This document shows, piece by piece, positions 25,915-39,500 of a stretch of DNA of 64,000 nt. The notes under the pieces are model-generated. The model was not told the origin of the DNA. It saw only the letters and a program-made list of their open reading frames with translations, and made no database searches. Origin of the DNA: Stercorarius parasiticus (Eukaryota; Chordata; Aves; Charadriiformes; Stercorariidae). Each line of letters opens with the position of its first letter. Positions within the stretch are counted from its first letter, which is position 1. Made by a program: the position numbers and the translations under genes. The stretch spans positions 226,545 to 290,544 of the forward strand of contig VWZL01000260.1 in assembly GCA_013396915.1 (NCBI GenBank). Direction: 5' to 3'.

Positions 25915-28838
25915 GGTGCGCAGCAACCTGAGATGTTACGCTGGTAGGAAAAGTCACTGAGGAAGGGGGGAAATAGGGAATTACAGACCCATACACACTT
26001 TTCCCTGTTACTCAGAGCTTAAAGGAAGGGCATGCAGCCACCTATTTCCATTACCACGACGGACCTCACCAGTAGTGCCCAGTGGAGCATGCATGTACAT
26101 CACTGGTGGGTATTTTGGCACAAGGCAGCCAACTCCCAACCATGATGCCGTTGGAGGAAGGACAAAGCCTTTCTCAAAGACACCATGTGCCTGAGGCCAG
26201 CTCCTACGAGATGTGTCATGACCAGAGACAGCAGCAAACGTTATCATGTTAGGTGCCCCTCTGCCCTTTTTGAGGCAAAGCCTGCCAGTCTCTCCCCGAG
26301 AAGGCACTTTCTGGAGCACAGCAATGCCCGCTCTACCCCTGAGGATTGCGGTCTCTGGTCAGAGGGACTTGGGGACCTAGTCCTGTCTGACCGCTCTGAG
26401 CTTGGTACCTGCCTGGGGCATGTAGCACTCTAACTGCATGATGGCCCCCAAATCAACATATAATGAGGTTACCCCATGAAAAATAAAATCAGTTCAGTGC
26501 AAAGTGGATGTCCTTGGCTTTGAAGGGAATAAGGAGAAAAAGAAGTCTTTGTTACCTTTATAATAGATATTTACATTCAGCCTTTAGACCGTGACCTGCG
26601 TTATCTGATCCAGACTAAACTGCTGTTGGTTTTGGGACCTCACAGGACCATGGTTAAGATGAGCACCCTTTGAAGCATGTGAGGATCTACCGAGCGGTCT
26701 GAGCTTTTACACAGATTTTGTAGGGCAGAGATGAAAAATGAGTTTCAAGAAATGCATTTCTCACAGGCACATAGAAAGCCCTTTAAGTGTGGACTGCACT
26801 CCACACAGAAAAGAGACCACATTAAAAAGGCATTTAAACCCCTGAAAATCTTTTTGACTTCTGACTTCAAAAGAGTTCCCTTGCAGAACTGTGCCCGCAG
26901 TAGCTGCCTCCTGATCATATGGTCAGGCATGAGGGAAATTCAGCTGATTTCTCCCTCAGCTATACAATGAAGCGTGTTACAAAACGTAAAATTGGAAAAT
27001 TATGTTAGGTTTTTAATCTTTTTATGACAAACAAATGCATTCTTTATATTCTACTATATCTACTGGAAATGCAGACAGTGATGTGCAAAATTAATTTGGA
27101 AGCTAGAAGTTAGTAAGGGTAAGTTTTCAGGTTTTTTTCCAGGGACATGGGGAGCAACGAGGCCTCCTTGCTGCCTTATCCAAAGTGAAAAGACAACTGG
27201 TCCTCTCAGGCACTCTGATGACTACAATTCAGTGATGTGGTCCCTGACAAGGACACAGCTAGGTAGGAGATGCCAGGGAGAAGCCTGGGATAATTTGAAA
27301 ACAACCGGCCTCTCTCACCCAGAGAGCATCTAAATAAAATGGAAATGGGAAAAATGAGGGCACCGAGGCTGGATTGTGTAAATAACCAACTAATACATTT
27401 GTTGGCTGATCTGAAAAGTAATTGAAGTAAATAATTGACATGCAGAACATGCTCTACTCTCCCAACACCAGGATCTTTTCCTTGCCAAACTGAAAAGAAG
27501 TTAAAAAAACCCCAAAACAAAACTTTGGGGTAAAAAGTCATAGAAAGATTTCCTCTTGGAGTTCTGGAGTAAAAGCCCTGAAAATGACATGGTAGAGTCA
27601 TAAAGCTGTTAGCAGCTTGGACATCTCTTTGACTCGAAAGGAATCCCTGGCTATTCCTCTGCCCAGGTTGAGAGGGAATCTGGGGTGTGGTGATGCAGGC
27701 AGCCCTGTCTGGGACTCCCTCCTGTGCATTGGTCATCCTCACCTCCTGGCAGTGCTCTCCTCCTTGGAGCATCCTCAGCCTCATACCTTGGCAGGGGCTG
27801 GCAGACTACTGGGAAAAACTGAGGGGGACTGATAATGGGTAAGTTGCTACTGTCCCCCAAAGGGGTAGAAGACTTTAGTTCAAGTCAGATCTTTCAATCA
27901 GAAAGCACACTTAGGTTGCAGAACCATCCACAAGGACCCATGAGAGCAGAAAGGCACCTGCACTGACTGGTGGCCAGTGCAGTTTTCTGGGACGTGGGTG
28001 CAGCTCCTCGAGCCAGAGGAAGAAATCAAACCTGCGTCTTTCATTTTTCAGATGAGGGTATTGATATTCTGCTATTGGGTGGAAGGTTAACTACCACCAA
28101 TGTACCTTTATTTACATAACTTTTATTATAGGTACTTAGAAAGTTGAATATTTAAAAAATATAAAGAGCTTATGTTCAGATAGTGTCTAAACAGACTGTT
28201 TCTGACAGTTAAAAACCCCCAATCTTTATTTGTTTTGGCGAAAAGTGTTTATTGAATTTGGTCAGACTTCAGAAATTCATCAGCCAACCTGATATAGCGG
28301 GTGTTTTTGGTGACTAATGATTTACCAAAAGAAATATACCATCTTCTTCCCAGGAGGCATATACTTCATTTGGGAGTTCATGATAGATTTTCCTTTCTTC
28401 CTTTCTCTCCTTTTATCCTGGGTTGAGGTAAAACAGAACCAACTTTCTGTCCAGTAATTTTACTTCTTAGCTAGGCCTCTGAAATTAACAGCATGTTGTG
28501 TCAAAACCGGTTCGTTCTCAGAGTGATAAGATCAATGTTTACAGTTTGTGCCAAGGAATGGTACACAGAGAGGCTCTTGCTACTGTTATAGCTATAAGTA
28601 TTATTGCTATAACAACCAAGGTCAGCTAATTTCGTAATTTGCCCCATTGGATGGTCAGAAGTGGAAAAGCATAGAGGGGTCCCACCTGCAGGGAGGAGCG
28701 GACAGGACAGGGGAACCAAAACTGACCCACAGGAGCATTCCATCCTATCTGCCCCATGCTCAGTATAAAAGCTGAGGGATCAAAGAGTTAGCTCTCTTCC
28801 TTCAATGGCTGACGTCCAAGGAGGACTCTGTCTGTTCA

Positions 28839-28839
28839 N
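28839..28839. other. Single undetermined base (N)
   Basis: A lone N inside otherwise ordinary sequence. Two other lone Ns in this window (50964, 55023) coincide with structural joins, so this one may also be a zero-length assembly gap and not a miscalled base. I see no repeat or broken element on either side that would decide it. Confidence 0.9.
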
Positions 28840-31800
28840 TACAGGGCATTTGAGCTTCCCGAGGAGACAGGTTGCTGCCTTCTGCATCACCTGTGAGTTG
28901 GGCTTTCAAAGCAGGAGATTTCTCACCTCCTCCTTTGGATGGGAGCAGTAGACCATCCTTTTTGCTCTGCCCCACCCAGGGGAAGGGGCTGCTGCCAGCA
29001 CCGATGGGCTGCAAGCTCAGAGAGGCCAGTGGCTAAGGGAATCTGAAATCATGAGGTCCGCAAAATCAGTGTCAAGTAGGTGACTTGCCTGTCCTTGTAT
29101 GCTGTGTTTGGGCAGCTTTGAGAGCAGGCAAAGGGCATTTAGTTACCCATGTTTGATTTACGCCATCCTCAAGCATGCTAGGCAGTTGACTGAACCCATT
29201 CGGATCCGTGGTTCCTACCTGGAGGAGTTCGCAATCTCCTTGTTAGAGGGGTGACCTAAGGAAATACAAGGTGAGGTTGCTCGGAGACTCATCCCTCCTG
29301 GTGCTCCTCTAAAACTGCCCAGCTGTTTGCTTAAATTAACCCCTTCTGGGTGATGCTGCAGACTTACAGCTTTGTGTCAGCGCTGACATAACTGCAGGAG
29401 GGTATTTTCCTGGGAGAGTTTGCGATGCTGGTGGATTCAAGACAGAGCAAGTGGTGAAAGCATTTTCCTGGGACTCTTCCCTCACTGCTGAAGAGGAAGC
29501 CAGCCCAGACAAGGGGCTTGCAGAGGGAGGACAGCATAAGCATCACATGGAGCGTTGGGGGGCCTCTGGGGAAAGCACCATCTCCTGGCGAAGAGAGCTT
29601 CTCCACATCCCAGTCTCGCCCCATGTAACACGAGGGCAGGGATCTTGCCGGTCACACGCTGAGCACTGTATGGGTTACATTAGCTCAGAGCCATTCAGCT
29701 GCTGATTGCAGAAAGCCTCCCGGGAAAGCGCATGGTTATCTTTAAAATGATCTTTGTCCAGCAGAGCAAGGCTTTGCTTCAGTTTTGCTAGTGTGGAATA
29801 CTCCCATAACTTTAAATCATATCAGGATTTGATTGTGAGTTTAAATATATGTAGTGAACATTTAAATCCTGTGCAAACAAAGACCAGACAGGGGCCAAGA
29901 CAAGCTGACGCAGGAGCAGCCATGTTGTTCTCTCTCCAGTCCAAGAACTGGATTCTTTCACAAAACCCGCTGCGTGGCAGTGATAAAAAGATGAATATTT
30001 GACATAGTTGTAAGATAACACTCTGACGCCCTAGTAAACATAAGTGAATTAGTGCTTATGAAAGAGACCCTATGGTTGCTTGCAACAGCGTCGAGTTGGA
30101 CGTGGTGCCTCAGAAGGCACCTTCCAGTCAGGTCTTGTTATTTGCTGGTACAGATTCACAGGGGAGATGTTCAATAGGATTTGGGTTACTGTTTCGTTTG
30201 TAGGAAATCTCACCCTTGCTATGTAATGCACTCAGTGTGTTAGAGCTACACTTGAAAAACTAGGTCTGGATGATAATATCTGTCTTTTTCCCTTTCAGAC
30301 CAAATTGTCATACCCCAATTTGCACTGGATTAATAATCCCCCAAAGGTCGGTGCAGCGACTTGTGGAACAAGCAGTGCTCAAGGCCCTGCCCTCAGCTCC
30401 GCTGAGCCTCCTGGAAGCACGGCTGCAGCTGGGTGCCGGTGGAGTGGCCGCCAACGTGGGGGCCCACTGGAGAAGTCATGCTGGTGCTCACGGGGGTGCC
30501 AGAGACTAACTGCACAGTCAGAAAAACTGGAGAGACTTTGAATCTCTGCAGGCTGTAGCTCGTACGATATTAATAAAAAGCTCAGATGGGAGAGTTTACC
30601 AGCATAAGTCTAATTTAAAAATTGAAATAGATGGAATTTCAGTATCCTCTGCAAATTGGCGTATCAGACTCTTACAGCAGCTTTCAGAGTCCTTGTCCCT
30701 CCTGCAGCATAGCTGGTTCTTATTCCCTGAACTTGATTTGTTAGCATGTCTGCTGTCAAAAGGTCTGTTTCTTATTTTTCTTGAGTTATACCTTAAATGT
30801 GTCTTTTTTTGGCTACTTATGTTCTCGTTTCTGCACAGCGGCAGCCAAGCAGGGGCCCAACTTCTCATTCCTGGCCCTCAGATTTATTCCCATTGCTTTG
30901 ATGGGTTGAGTCTGGTGCTGCCTGTATCACAGAGCACCTGGATGGGCCGATCGCAGACATTCACTGGCACTGCAGTCTTAGCTGTGGAAACAATTTTGCT
31001 GGCAGTAGAAGCCCGGTTTCGCTGGGGAGGGGCCCATATTTCTTGTTTGAAGCGTGTGAAGCCTCATCAGAGCTCTGTTATCGGGCCCACTGGAATTTTT
31101 TTCCCCTCACTCTCTTCTTGGTCCACCTTCTCTCACTCCTCTAAATCTTACTTCTGCTTCTTCTCAAAGTCCCTGGCTTCTTTTGCTGTAATCTCTTCAC
31201 CCATTAGCTCTTCGTTCACTGTGCTTCTCCACTGCCTCCTCCATTTTCTCTGCCCCTCCTCTTCATTTCTCAGGAGCCTCCTGTTTTTCTCCCCATGCTC
31301 CCAGTTTCATCCCTTCTCCAGAAGCTCCATAAATGACAATTCGAGTAATGGGGTGTATCCCTTGAAAACACAGCTCTCTCGGTCCTCAGAGATGCTGTGA
31401 GATGCAGGTCCAGGTGGCATAATTGCTATTATTATTTTATTAACAAGTGATGCCGGGGACCCATGGTGCTAAGTGTTGTGTAGCTGGACAATAAAAGACA
31501 GCTCTTGCCACGGAAGTCCTCACATGCTCCACAGGCATAAAGGGATTACAGCCTCAACCTTACTCATTGGCAACTGAGCCTTATGAAAAATGAGGATAAA
31601 TTTACTAAGCTGTTTAGGCACATAAAATTGTGAATACATATTTTCTCCCCAGCCTGACATCCTTACACGTTAACTGTCTAATTCCATTTAACCTGTTGAT
31701 TTTACTGGTGCATAGGAATGACACCCATGTAGAAACCATAGAAAAATTTGCTCATGGTGACCGGGTCAAGTCCACATAGAGAGTTCAAGACCATCCGTTT

Positions 31801-33680
31801 CTCTCTATGGTCTCATGGGGGGAATGAAAGCTCAGCACAATTAAGACAAGGAGAATAGGAGGAGAGGAAAAAATGAAACTCTGTAGACTGTGCTCATCGT
31901 GCTGTATCTGACTCTGCCTCAAGGGCCTGGACTGAAAAGCCTGTTTTCCTGAGGCACGGCTAGAGCTGAAAACTGTCCCATGGTCCTCATATTCTGTGTT
32001 ATTCCAGTAGAGCATTCATGAAATGCTGTGTCAGCTTCACAGATATATTAAGATAGAAGACTGTAAAGATCTAAGCATAAATATCATGATTCACCTTCTC
32101 CTCCTTTGTGTCACTCTGATGTTTAGACTGTAGATGTTTGATGCCATCTCCCATTTAAGAGGTTTTGATGTGCCACAGGCTTTTCTATCAATATATGGTT
32201 GTATCGTTTCCTGTTACTTGAGGTCAGTTGGTTCTTGGCCAAGGAATAAGTGGACCTGCTAAGTTTGAGAAAAGTGAAATGGTTAATTTGATAATATTTA
32301 ACTTGCCAAAGCCTTAATATGCAGAGGTAGCATGCTCAGGAGTTGAGCGGGGCAGCATGATGTCCCTTAGCTATCATTCCAGGATGCCTGCAGAACCAGG
32401 AAGACTGTGTATCAGTTTACACTCAGCTTGGTAATCTTGCATGGGGCCTGTTTGTGTCTCTTGTGCTGAAGGCTGAATGTAAAATGAACATTGTTAGCCA
32501 AGAAAGCAAATAAAGGGAACTATTTCCCAAGGCATTTTACTCTGTTTATTTAACGCCTCTGAACAAACCCCTTTCCACATCCTCTGAACCTACTGGCCAC
32601 TTCAGATAGCTCCATTTCCTGCTGGGTGAGTTTTTTCTAAAATGTTTATTCAGCTCCAGGAAATGATGATTTCCTGAATATTCTGAAACTTCATATTTTT
32701 GTTGTATCCCTGTTTATTTAGTAGTCTTATTGTGCAAGTGTGCAATGCACTGCAACACCCCATGTGATGTAACTGTAAGGAGGAGTGGAACTAGACGTAG
32801 TACATCAAAAACCAGTTTAAGTGAAACAAAATCTGGTTTTGCTAATTTATACACTAGTGTATTTCCATTAGCACGAGGAATTACTCCTTATTTATACTGG
32901 CCTTAATGAGTTCAGAAGTAGGCTTTTAAATTTATCCTGCTCTTTAAGGAAAGGTGCCTAAAAATTCAAGCCAGTGAAGAAGAATTAATTAACTTAAAGA
33001 TCAAGATTTTATAATTCACAATTTACATTAATGTCTTTTAGTTTTCTTTAAGCAGCAAACCAACAGAAGGTACTACAAGTTTTCTTCACCCCACACTGGG
33101 ACTAAAAATGAGCAATGCTTATTTTGTGAGGTTGAAATGAACCTGTAGGCAGCACTCCAGCGTGATCTGGATTTCCCTATAGAAAGTGAAATTTGTTCAC
33201 AGTCTTAATGAAAAGGCTGTAATACTTTATGCACAAGGATGAGAACCAGGAGGAACTATACTGAAATAAAAAGAGCTTCTCTAAGGTAAATGAAATGGGA
33301 TTGGTCCCAGAGGAAATTCAGGAATTGCATAGCCTTGCCATTAACCCTGGACTAAGCCAGGTGTCCTCCCCATGCTTTTATCTTCTCTTTTTGCATCTAC
33401 TTTTTGTTAACCTGCATCTGCCTCATCCTTACCTGGAACTTCTACTGTCACAGAAACCACATCCTTCAATGACCACCATGTCTCCATTTGGAAAGGATTT
33501 TGAAGGAGGAAGAGAGTGAGAATTAGACTTTTGTTTTCTCAGGGACCCTTTTATCTGTCTTGCTCCAGAAACCAGCCTCTTCCTGTCCTGTGAGTTATTT
33601 GTTGCCATTCCTATACTATCTGAGTTGAGGAGGCTGGTTGTTTTCTCCCACTTTTAAATATTCTTTTTAGAGTTTCTCTA

Positions 33681-33754
33681 TTTCCTTTCCTCTCCTCTCC
33701 TCTCCTCTCCTCTCCTCTCCTCTCCTCTCCTCTCCCTTCCTTTCCTTTCCTTTT
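33681..33754. repeat. (TCTCC)n pentanucleotide microsatellite
   Basis: Nine perfect TCTCC units at 33691-33735. They are flanked on both sides by TTTCC-type variant units (33681-33690 and 33736-33750). The pure core makes it a likely length-polymorphic locus. The minus-strand frame with GEERRGEERRGEER is a by-product of this repeat. Confidence 0.92.
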
Positions 33755-36532
33755 ATGCATCCCATACTCATCCACTATTTTTTCCCAATTCAGGTGGAGA
33801 CATGCTGCTGTGGTGTCTGTATCACCAGATGTTGCCCGGATGTCTCTATCACTGACAGAGACTGAACCCCTTGTAGGGACCAGAAGGGGGTCTGCTTCCA
33901 GCCCACCCCTTCTGAAGCAATGTGGTACCACTGCGCCCCGTCTGAAAGGAGCATTCTTGGTTTTGACACCAAATACTTGATACCCACATCGCTGAGCTGA
34001 GTAATCTCTGAGGATGCCATTCCTACCATCTTACCTCCTACCTGAGTTCCCATAGTGCAATTTTACCACCAAGGTGCAGGATCACGACTCTTTGATTTTT
34101 GAGTGGGCCTGGACTGTTTTTAATTAATCTCTGATTAATTCACCTTACATCCTTGTGTGACCTGCTTTCCGCCTCTGCAGGGAGACACTTTCCTCTCTTC
34201 CTCCTGTCTAGCGTGGTCAGGCAGAGCTGCAACACTTTTGTCTTTTTTCTTTCCAGGAGCCTTTTTCTTCCTACTTTTTCTGCTCCACCATAGCTCTGAT
34301 ACCAGATCATCAGCTCCAACAGCCTCTTCCTCAGCTTTAACAGAAGGTTTCCTCATCCTGAGACATTTGTTATGTTTTAACTCTCTTTAGGTTTGGTGAA
34401 GTTTTCAGAGTATGTAAGGGACCCACTGAGAATGGTTTTTACCTCTTATACAGGTTTTGGCTACTTGGCCTCTATTATCACTTCAGCTGAGGCTGCTGGG
34501 AATCATTTGCAGCACCATGTTTAAACCTGAAATTTCATGAGAAAAATCTACCCCGGGCTACTATTGCGTTTGTAAAGTAAGCTGCTAGGTGTTAGGAAAG
34601 CAAGAGAATCACACAAATAAATAGGTTTAAATTAACTCCAGGTCCTATACTAATGCATGATGACATTTACAGCTGCCTTGGCTTACCCTGCCATCTTCTG
34701 GTGATACCTGCTGCAAGATCAAAAGTTAGAGGTGAAATGAGATGAAATATTTTATTGCTAAGAACACAAGGGTTGGCTCCAATCCAACAGAACAGTTTCC
34801 TTAAATAACCATTTTTAATATACAGCACCATATAAGATTCCTGCAATAAATGTTAGGATTTTAGATTTTGATTTAACTTCTTTCAATAATGCCTTTATTT
34901 TACTGAATGATACTTCTCCAGGCTAAAGAAATGTTTCTGGCCTGACAATGCCTGCCCTGGCAAAGGTGGATTAAAGAAACGTACCACTCATTTCTCTATC
35001 ATTATAAAGCAACCAAGGATACTGAGGCAGCCAGAGCCATTGGCTGGCCAAGTATTCAAGACTGTGACTACTTGGTCTCCAAGTCTTTAGGTGCTCAGCT
35101 ACAAACTGCTTCTCAGCCATCCAAACCCGGACTATTTGACACTTTCCACAACAAAACCACCAATCTGCGCTCCAATTCTCTCACTGTATCTTTCAGCCTA
35201 ATAACTTCAATGATTTTATTTCTTGCTGGTTTTCCTGCTTCTTTCCATTTCTGTTTGCACCCTGCCCAGAATTACGCTGTTTGTCTGTTTGGTTTTGCCT
35301 TTTGACCAGCCCCCAATGCTCTTCTTTACAGAGGCCTCAGCACTGGCCATCCCCTAAGGCAGGGACTGAGTTTGAACTTTTTTTTTTTTGACATTTAAAG
35401 CCCTGTTGGTTTGGAAAGCTCCCCCCCTCACCCAGAGGAAAATTTGGACTTTTTATTGGAAAACTTAAAAATATTCAGTGTTTGGCAACAAAGAGATTAG
35501 TCATGTCTCAAAACTACAAGCCACTCTTTAATGCTCACCAAAATATTCTTTTTTTTTTTGCGTCTGAAAAAGTTCAGTTGCCATAAACAGAGGGTTGGGT
35601 TTTTTTGGTGTTTCCACAAAATGTTGAAAATTTTCATGGAAAGCAGCTGTTGTGGGTAAAAAAAAATATTAGACAGAGTAATCATATAAAAGTACTCCTT
35701 TTACTGTTCAGTAGAGAAGTTTTGATGGAAAATTTTGACCAGTCTTGCTTTAAGACCTTTTATGGTGCTGTGTTATGAAAGGATTAGACTTAGACACTCT
35801 ATCTGGCTTCTTCACCTATTTCTGTTTATACTTCATTATGTCAATCTCATCACTATCCTCAAGTCTGTAATCCCCTCTCTTTTCAAACTTACAATTCACT
35901 TGCTTTATTTAAAACATTTTGCTTGCTTCTGTTTTCATTTAATCGACTGGGCATCTTAGTTATGGGTTTTTTGTTAATATCTGCCTGATTTCTTCCTGAC
36001 TGCTCAACTGTGCTATGTGAGGTTACTGTCAAGGGCTGCTCTAGTGGGATGGCACTAGGTCTTTAGGGCACTTCAGCATTGCAGACCTTCGTGGCTTCTT
36101 TGATGTATCCCAATGGCACAAGGCTCCCTTGGGTCCTTGCAACATCTTTACCCTGGCACTTGGCAGCACACTCAGATTCCTGTCCTTGGTGTTTCACTCC
36201 TGAGGAACTTCCAATTTATAGCAAAAATCCTTATTACGCTTTACTTGAAGGAGCTCCTACTTGGTATTGTTGCGTTATCACCCGTCTTCATGGTGTTCAA
36301 GTTGTTTCTGCTGTTCTGGCTCTCAGCCTCCTTCTGCAGCAGCTCACGTCATCTATTCTGCCCTGAGACTGCACCCTGAGAGGCACTGTGCTCCCCCAGC
36401 AGCACTAATTAGGTCCCTAATTATGTGAAACAAGCTAATTCCAGATGATGATGGCTTCTGGTACCTCACGGGGAAAAGCACCCTGGGGATGCAGGACCAC
36501 GACTGTTACAGGAACTTGGGCTTTGTAAAGAC

Positions 36533-36566
36533 GGAGACACTTTTGAATTGGAGACACTTTTGGATT
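36533..36566. repeat. 17-base tandem duplication
   Basis: The word GGAGACACTTTTGAATT (36533-36549) is followed directly by GGAGACACTTTTGGATT (36550-36566), with one mismatch. A small local duplication. Confidence 0.8.
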
Positions 36567-39500
36567 CCTCCACAAACAGCCAATAACAGTGACGTTTTGA
36601 AAGCATGCACAGAGTTGTGTCGGTGTCAAAATTGCACACTAATGTTTTTTTTCGTTAACGCATTGAAGGCCTCCAGGGAAATGGCAAGTTAATTTGGCTG
36701 ATTGGTGTCGTCCCCCCGAAGTGTGTTTACCAGAACCAAGACTAATTAGCTCTCCAGACAGTATGTGAATGCAAACATATCAGCTTTTATTTTCCTTCCT
36801 CTAACTCCCATCTGATCTCACTCAGTTGCACCTTCAAGGAGTGAACACATTAGGAACTCTGGAGCTCAGGAGCAGGAGATGCAAGGGAGGAGTGGTTTGC
36901 TGTGATTTGCAAGGTCGTGGTGGACAAAGTGTGCTGGAGTGGCAGGTCTGAATCTCCACCGCCCATCAGCTGAGGCACTTTTAATTCTAGCTCAGAAACA
37001 AGTGTAAAACCCAATCAAGTCAGACAATCTATACCTTATCCTCACTTCTAAGGCGTTGAGTCCCTTTTCTCCCCAGAGGGTTAAAGCCCTGAGTCCACTG
37101 TTTTAAGCGGGGCAATCAAGCTATGTGGAGCATTGGTTCAGAGAAAAGGGGGAGTTCCCTGCATGAAACTATACAAGTACAGCTTATGTGGGCTCTGCCT
37201 TTCTCTCCGGCTTTGCCAGGATCCTTGTGTGCAGTCTCAGGCAATGTCCAGGCTGAGCAGTGACCCAAAATATACTGCAGGAAGTCATGTTGTGTTCATC
37301 GTGGTGCTGTGCCCCCTGGGAGCACCCGATGCTACAGGACACTGTGAATTTTGCAGAGGTGATGGTAATATTTGAAATAAGAATGACCAGACGGTGAGAG
37401 GTTTCTAATAACCAAGGACGTGCTCTTAGCCAGTGCCTGTACCGAAGAAAAGATATTTTTTGGCATCTTTTTCTAAACATTCTTCTTAAAACAAGCAGAG
37501 ATGCAGAGTTTGATCACAGTGGCACTGGTGCAAGTCCAGAGTACCTGCTGGTGAGTGACTGAATTATGCTAGATTCGCAGCAGGGTAATGAGATCAGACC
37601 CTGATCCGCAGTGACTACTTTGGTCTGCAGCAGACGTATGTAATTCCCATCTGAAAATGGCAGCAGGGACCCCAGGCGTAAAGGCTGGTCATGATTATTA
37701 GTGTATTTTACAGGAGACGCAACTGTCTGTTGAATCTCCGTGATTAGAAAAGTACAAAACCACCTGATTTCTGCCTCGTTTCAGGGACCGGTGGCGCATC
37801 ACAGGTGGTGAGTCACAGGCGGTTTGCTGGGGTAGCCACAGCAGTGCCCTGCTGGAGGCTCTGGCTCTCCTGTGCACAACGTGGGCAGCCGGCAGCCTTC
37901 CAAAGCCAGGCAAAAATTGACACCATTTCACGCTGCAACGCCACAAAGAAAAGCCTAATTAAGAAAAGTTCAGTTCCTTATTTTTCTGTCTTACGGGAAG
38001 ACGACACAGTCATCTCTACGTGAAAAATACTCGACTGCGTTTCTAAGGCGTCACATACTTATTTAGTTATGTTTGAAGTATGTAATTGGTGGGTTTTAAA
38101 TCTCTGTATGAGGAGCTAAATAGCTGTTCAATGGAAGCGTACAAGAGATCACGGCTTGTGAAGACTGTACTAAAATGCCAAGAGACAGTACAGCCTTACA
38201 GCACTTAGAGAAATATTCTGTAAAATAAACATAAATAGCCCCTCAGAAAAGCAAATTGACCATGGCTGAAAACAAGTCAGTGAAGCGATATGCCCACAGC
38301 ACTGGGATATGCTTATCTGAAGGAGGCAGGAGTAGATAGCAGCAAGGATGGTGAAGGCTGGATAGACATTGATTAATATGGATCCAAAGTAATTTTTAGT
38401 TTAACTCTGGCAATGGATTTTTAAAATCAAATTTTCCTATGCTGACATTTTTCAGTGTTGCCTTCACTGTACTTCCTAATTGGAGAACTTACATCCTGGT
38501 GCATTCAAAAATAAATAAACCTGTAAAGAGATTTATTGAAAAACAGGGAGGTGTTTGTGAGAAATGTGTGTTTTTAATCGTAGCTTGCGTTCTGGGACAA
38601 TCCTTCAACAATTCTGCCTTCTGGCTGTGGATTTCCCCATCCTATCTATGACAGGATCTCCTAATGAATCCCAGGTTTCAAGGTGAAAAGCCCTTCTGTA
38701 TTTGAGGTGGGCTTGCTTTAAGCAAAAGATCCAGGCAGATCCACCCAATCCCCACATCTAACTTCTGCCACGCCACCCCATCCTGCTTGAATAACAATTA
38801 GCAGCAAAACACGTAAGTTTAGCTGAGATGGTGAGGGCTTAGCATTTGAGCCTGGCTTTGGCGTCCTGTTGGGGCTAATGAGAGAGGGTATCCAGAGCTC
38901 TCAGTTGTGGTTTGGGGCTGTGGCAGGCACATACCACACTCCTTATGCCTGTTTGATGGCTGGAAAATTATTACTACCTAGAAGGTCAAAGGCTCGGCTT
39001 TAAAAAATAAACAAAGAAGTGGAAAATGGGGTTTCTGTAGCGTCCAGGCATGCCGGGTAGACACAGCGAGTTTGGCAAGGACCAGACACTGCGTGCTGCT
39101 TGCTGCCCCTGCAGCACGGGCTGTGGGGCTGCAGACCCTGGCTGTGGGGGGAATGCAGGCATGGACAGCATCTGACACCCGCCCTGGAGGGGGAAGCCAT
39201 CCCCTCTTTGCTGGGCTAATGCAAACAGCACATAGGGTAGGAGGTGGATTTGGCATGGCTCCTGCCAAGTGTGAGCTGAGGTCTCTGCTCAGGCTGGTTA
39301 TATCTGGGACCAGGAAATAAAGAGCAATGTTTAGGGGGCAAATACTTTGATCGTATGCAGGGTTGCACCTGAGGAAAGTCCTATTACAAGGACTTGAAAT
39401 CAAAATATTAACCTGTCAGACAAACACTGAAAAACTACGTAATAATTGTAACTTTTCATTCCTTTTCCCCTTCTGAAATAAATTATTATGAAATTTACAT

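Noticed and set aside
26731..26970. Zinc-finger-like string HRKPFKCGLHSTQKRDHIKKAF
   Set aside because: It looks like a C2H2 linker, but the second Cys and the spacing of the His pair are missing, and no further finger follows.
27206..27784. 192-codon minus-strand frame
   Set aside because: No recognisable domain and no supporting signals. Compatible with chance.
30270..30509. Possible exon after a good polypyrimidine-AG acceptor at about 30299
   Set aside because: The acceptor is convincing by eye, but no clear donor or recognisable peptide follows. Isolated acceptors are common.
30693..31400. 235-codon plus-strand frame
   Set aside because: It is rich in Ser, Phe and Leu because the DNA is CT-rich, and it has no domain I recognise. 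No splice-bounded structure supports it. A chance frame is more likely, though a homology search would settle it.
34135..34356. Lys/Glu-rich minus-strand frame of 73 codons
   Set aside because: The basic composition comes from a pyrimidine-rich plus strand, and no family is recognised.
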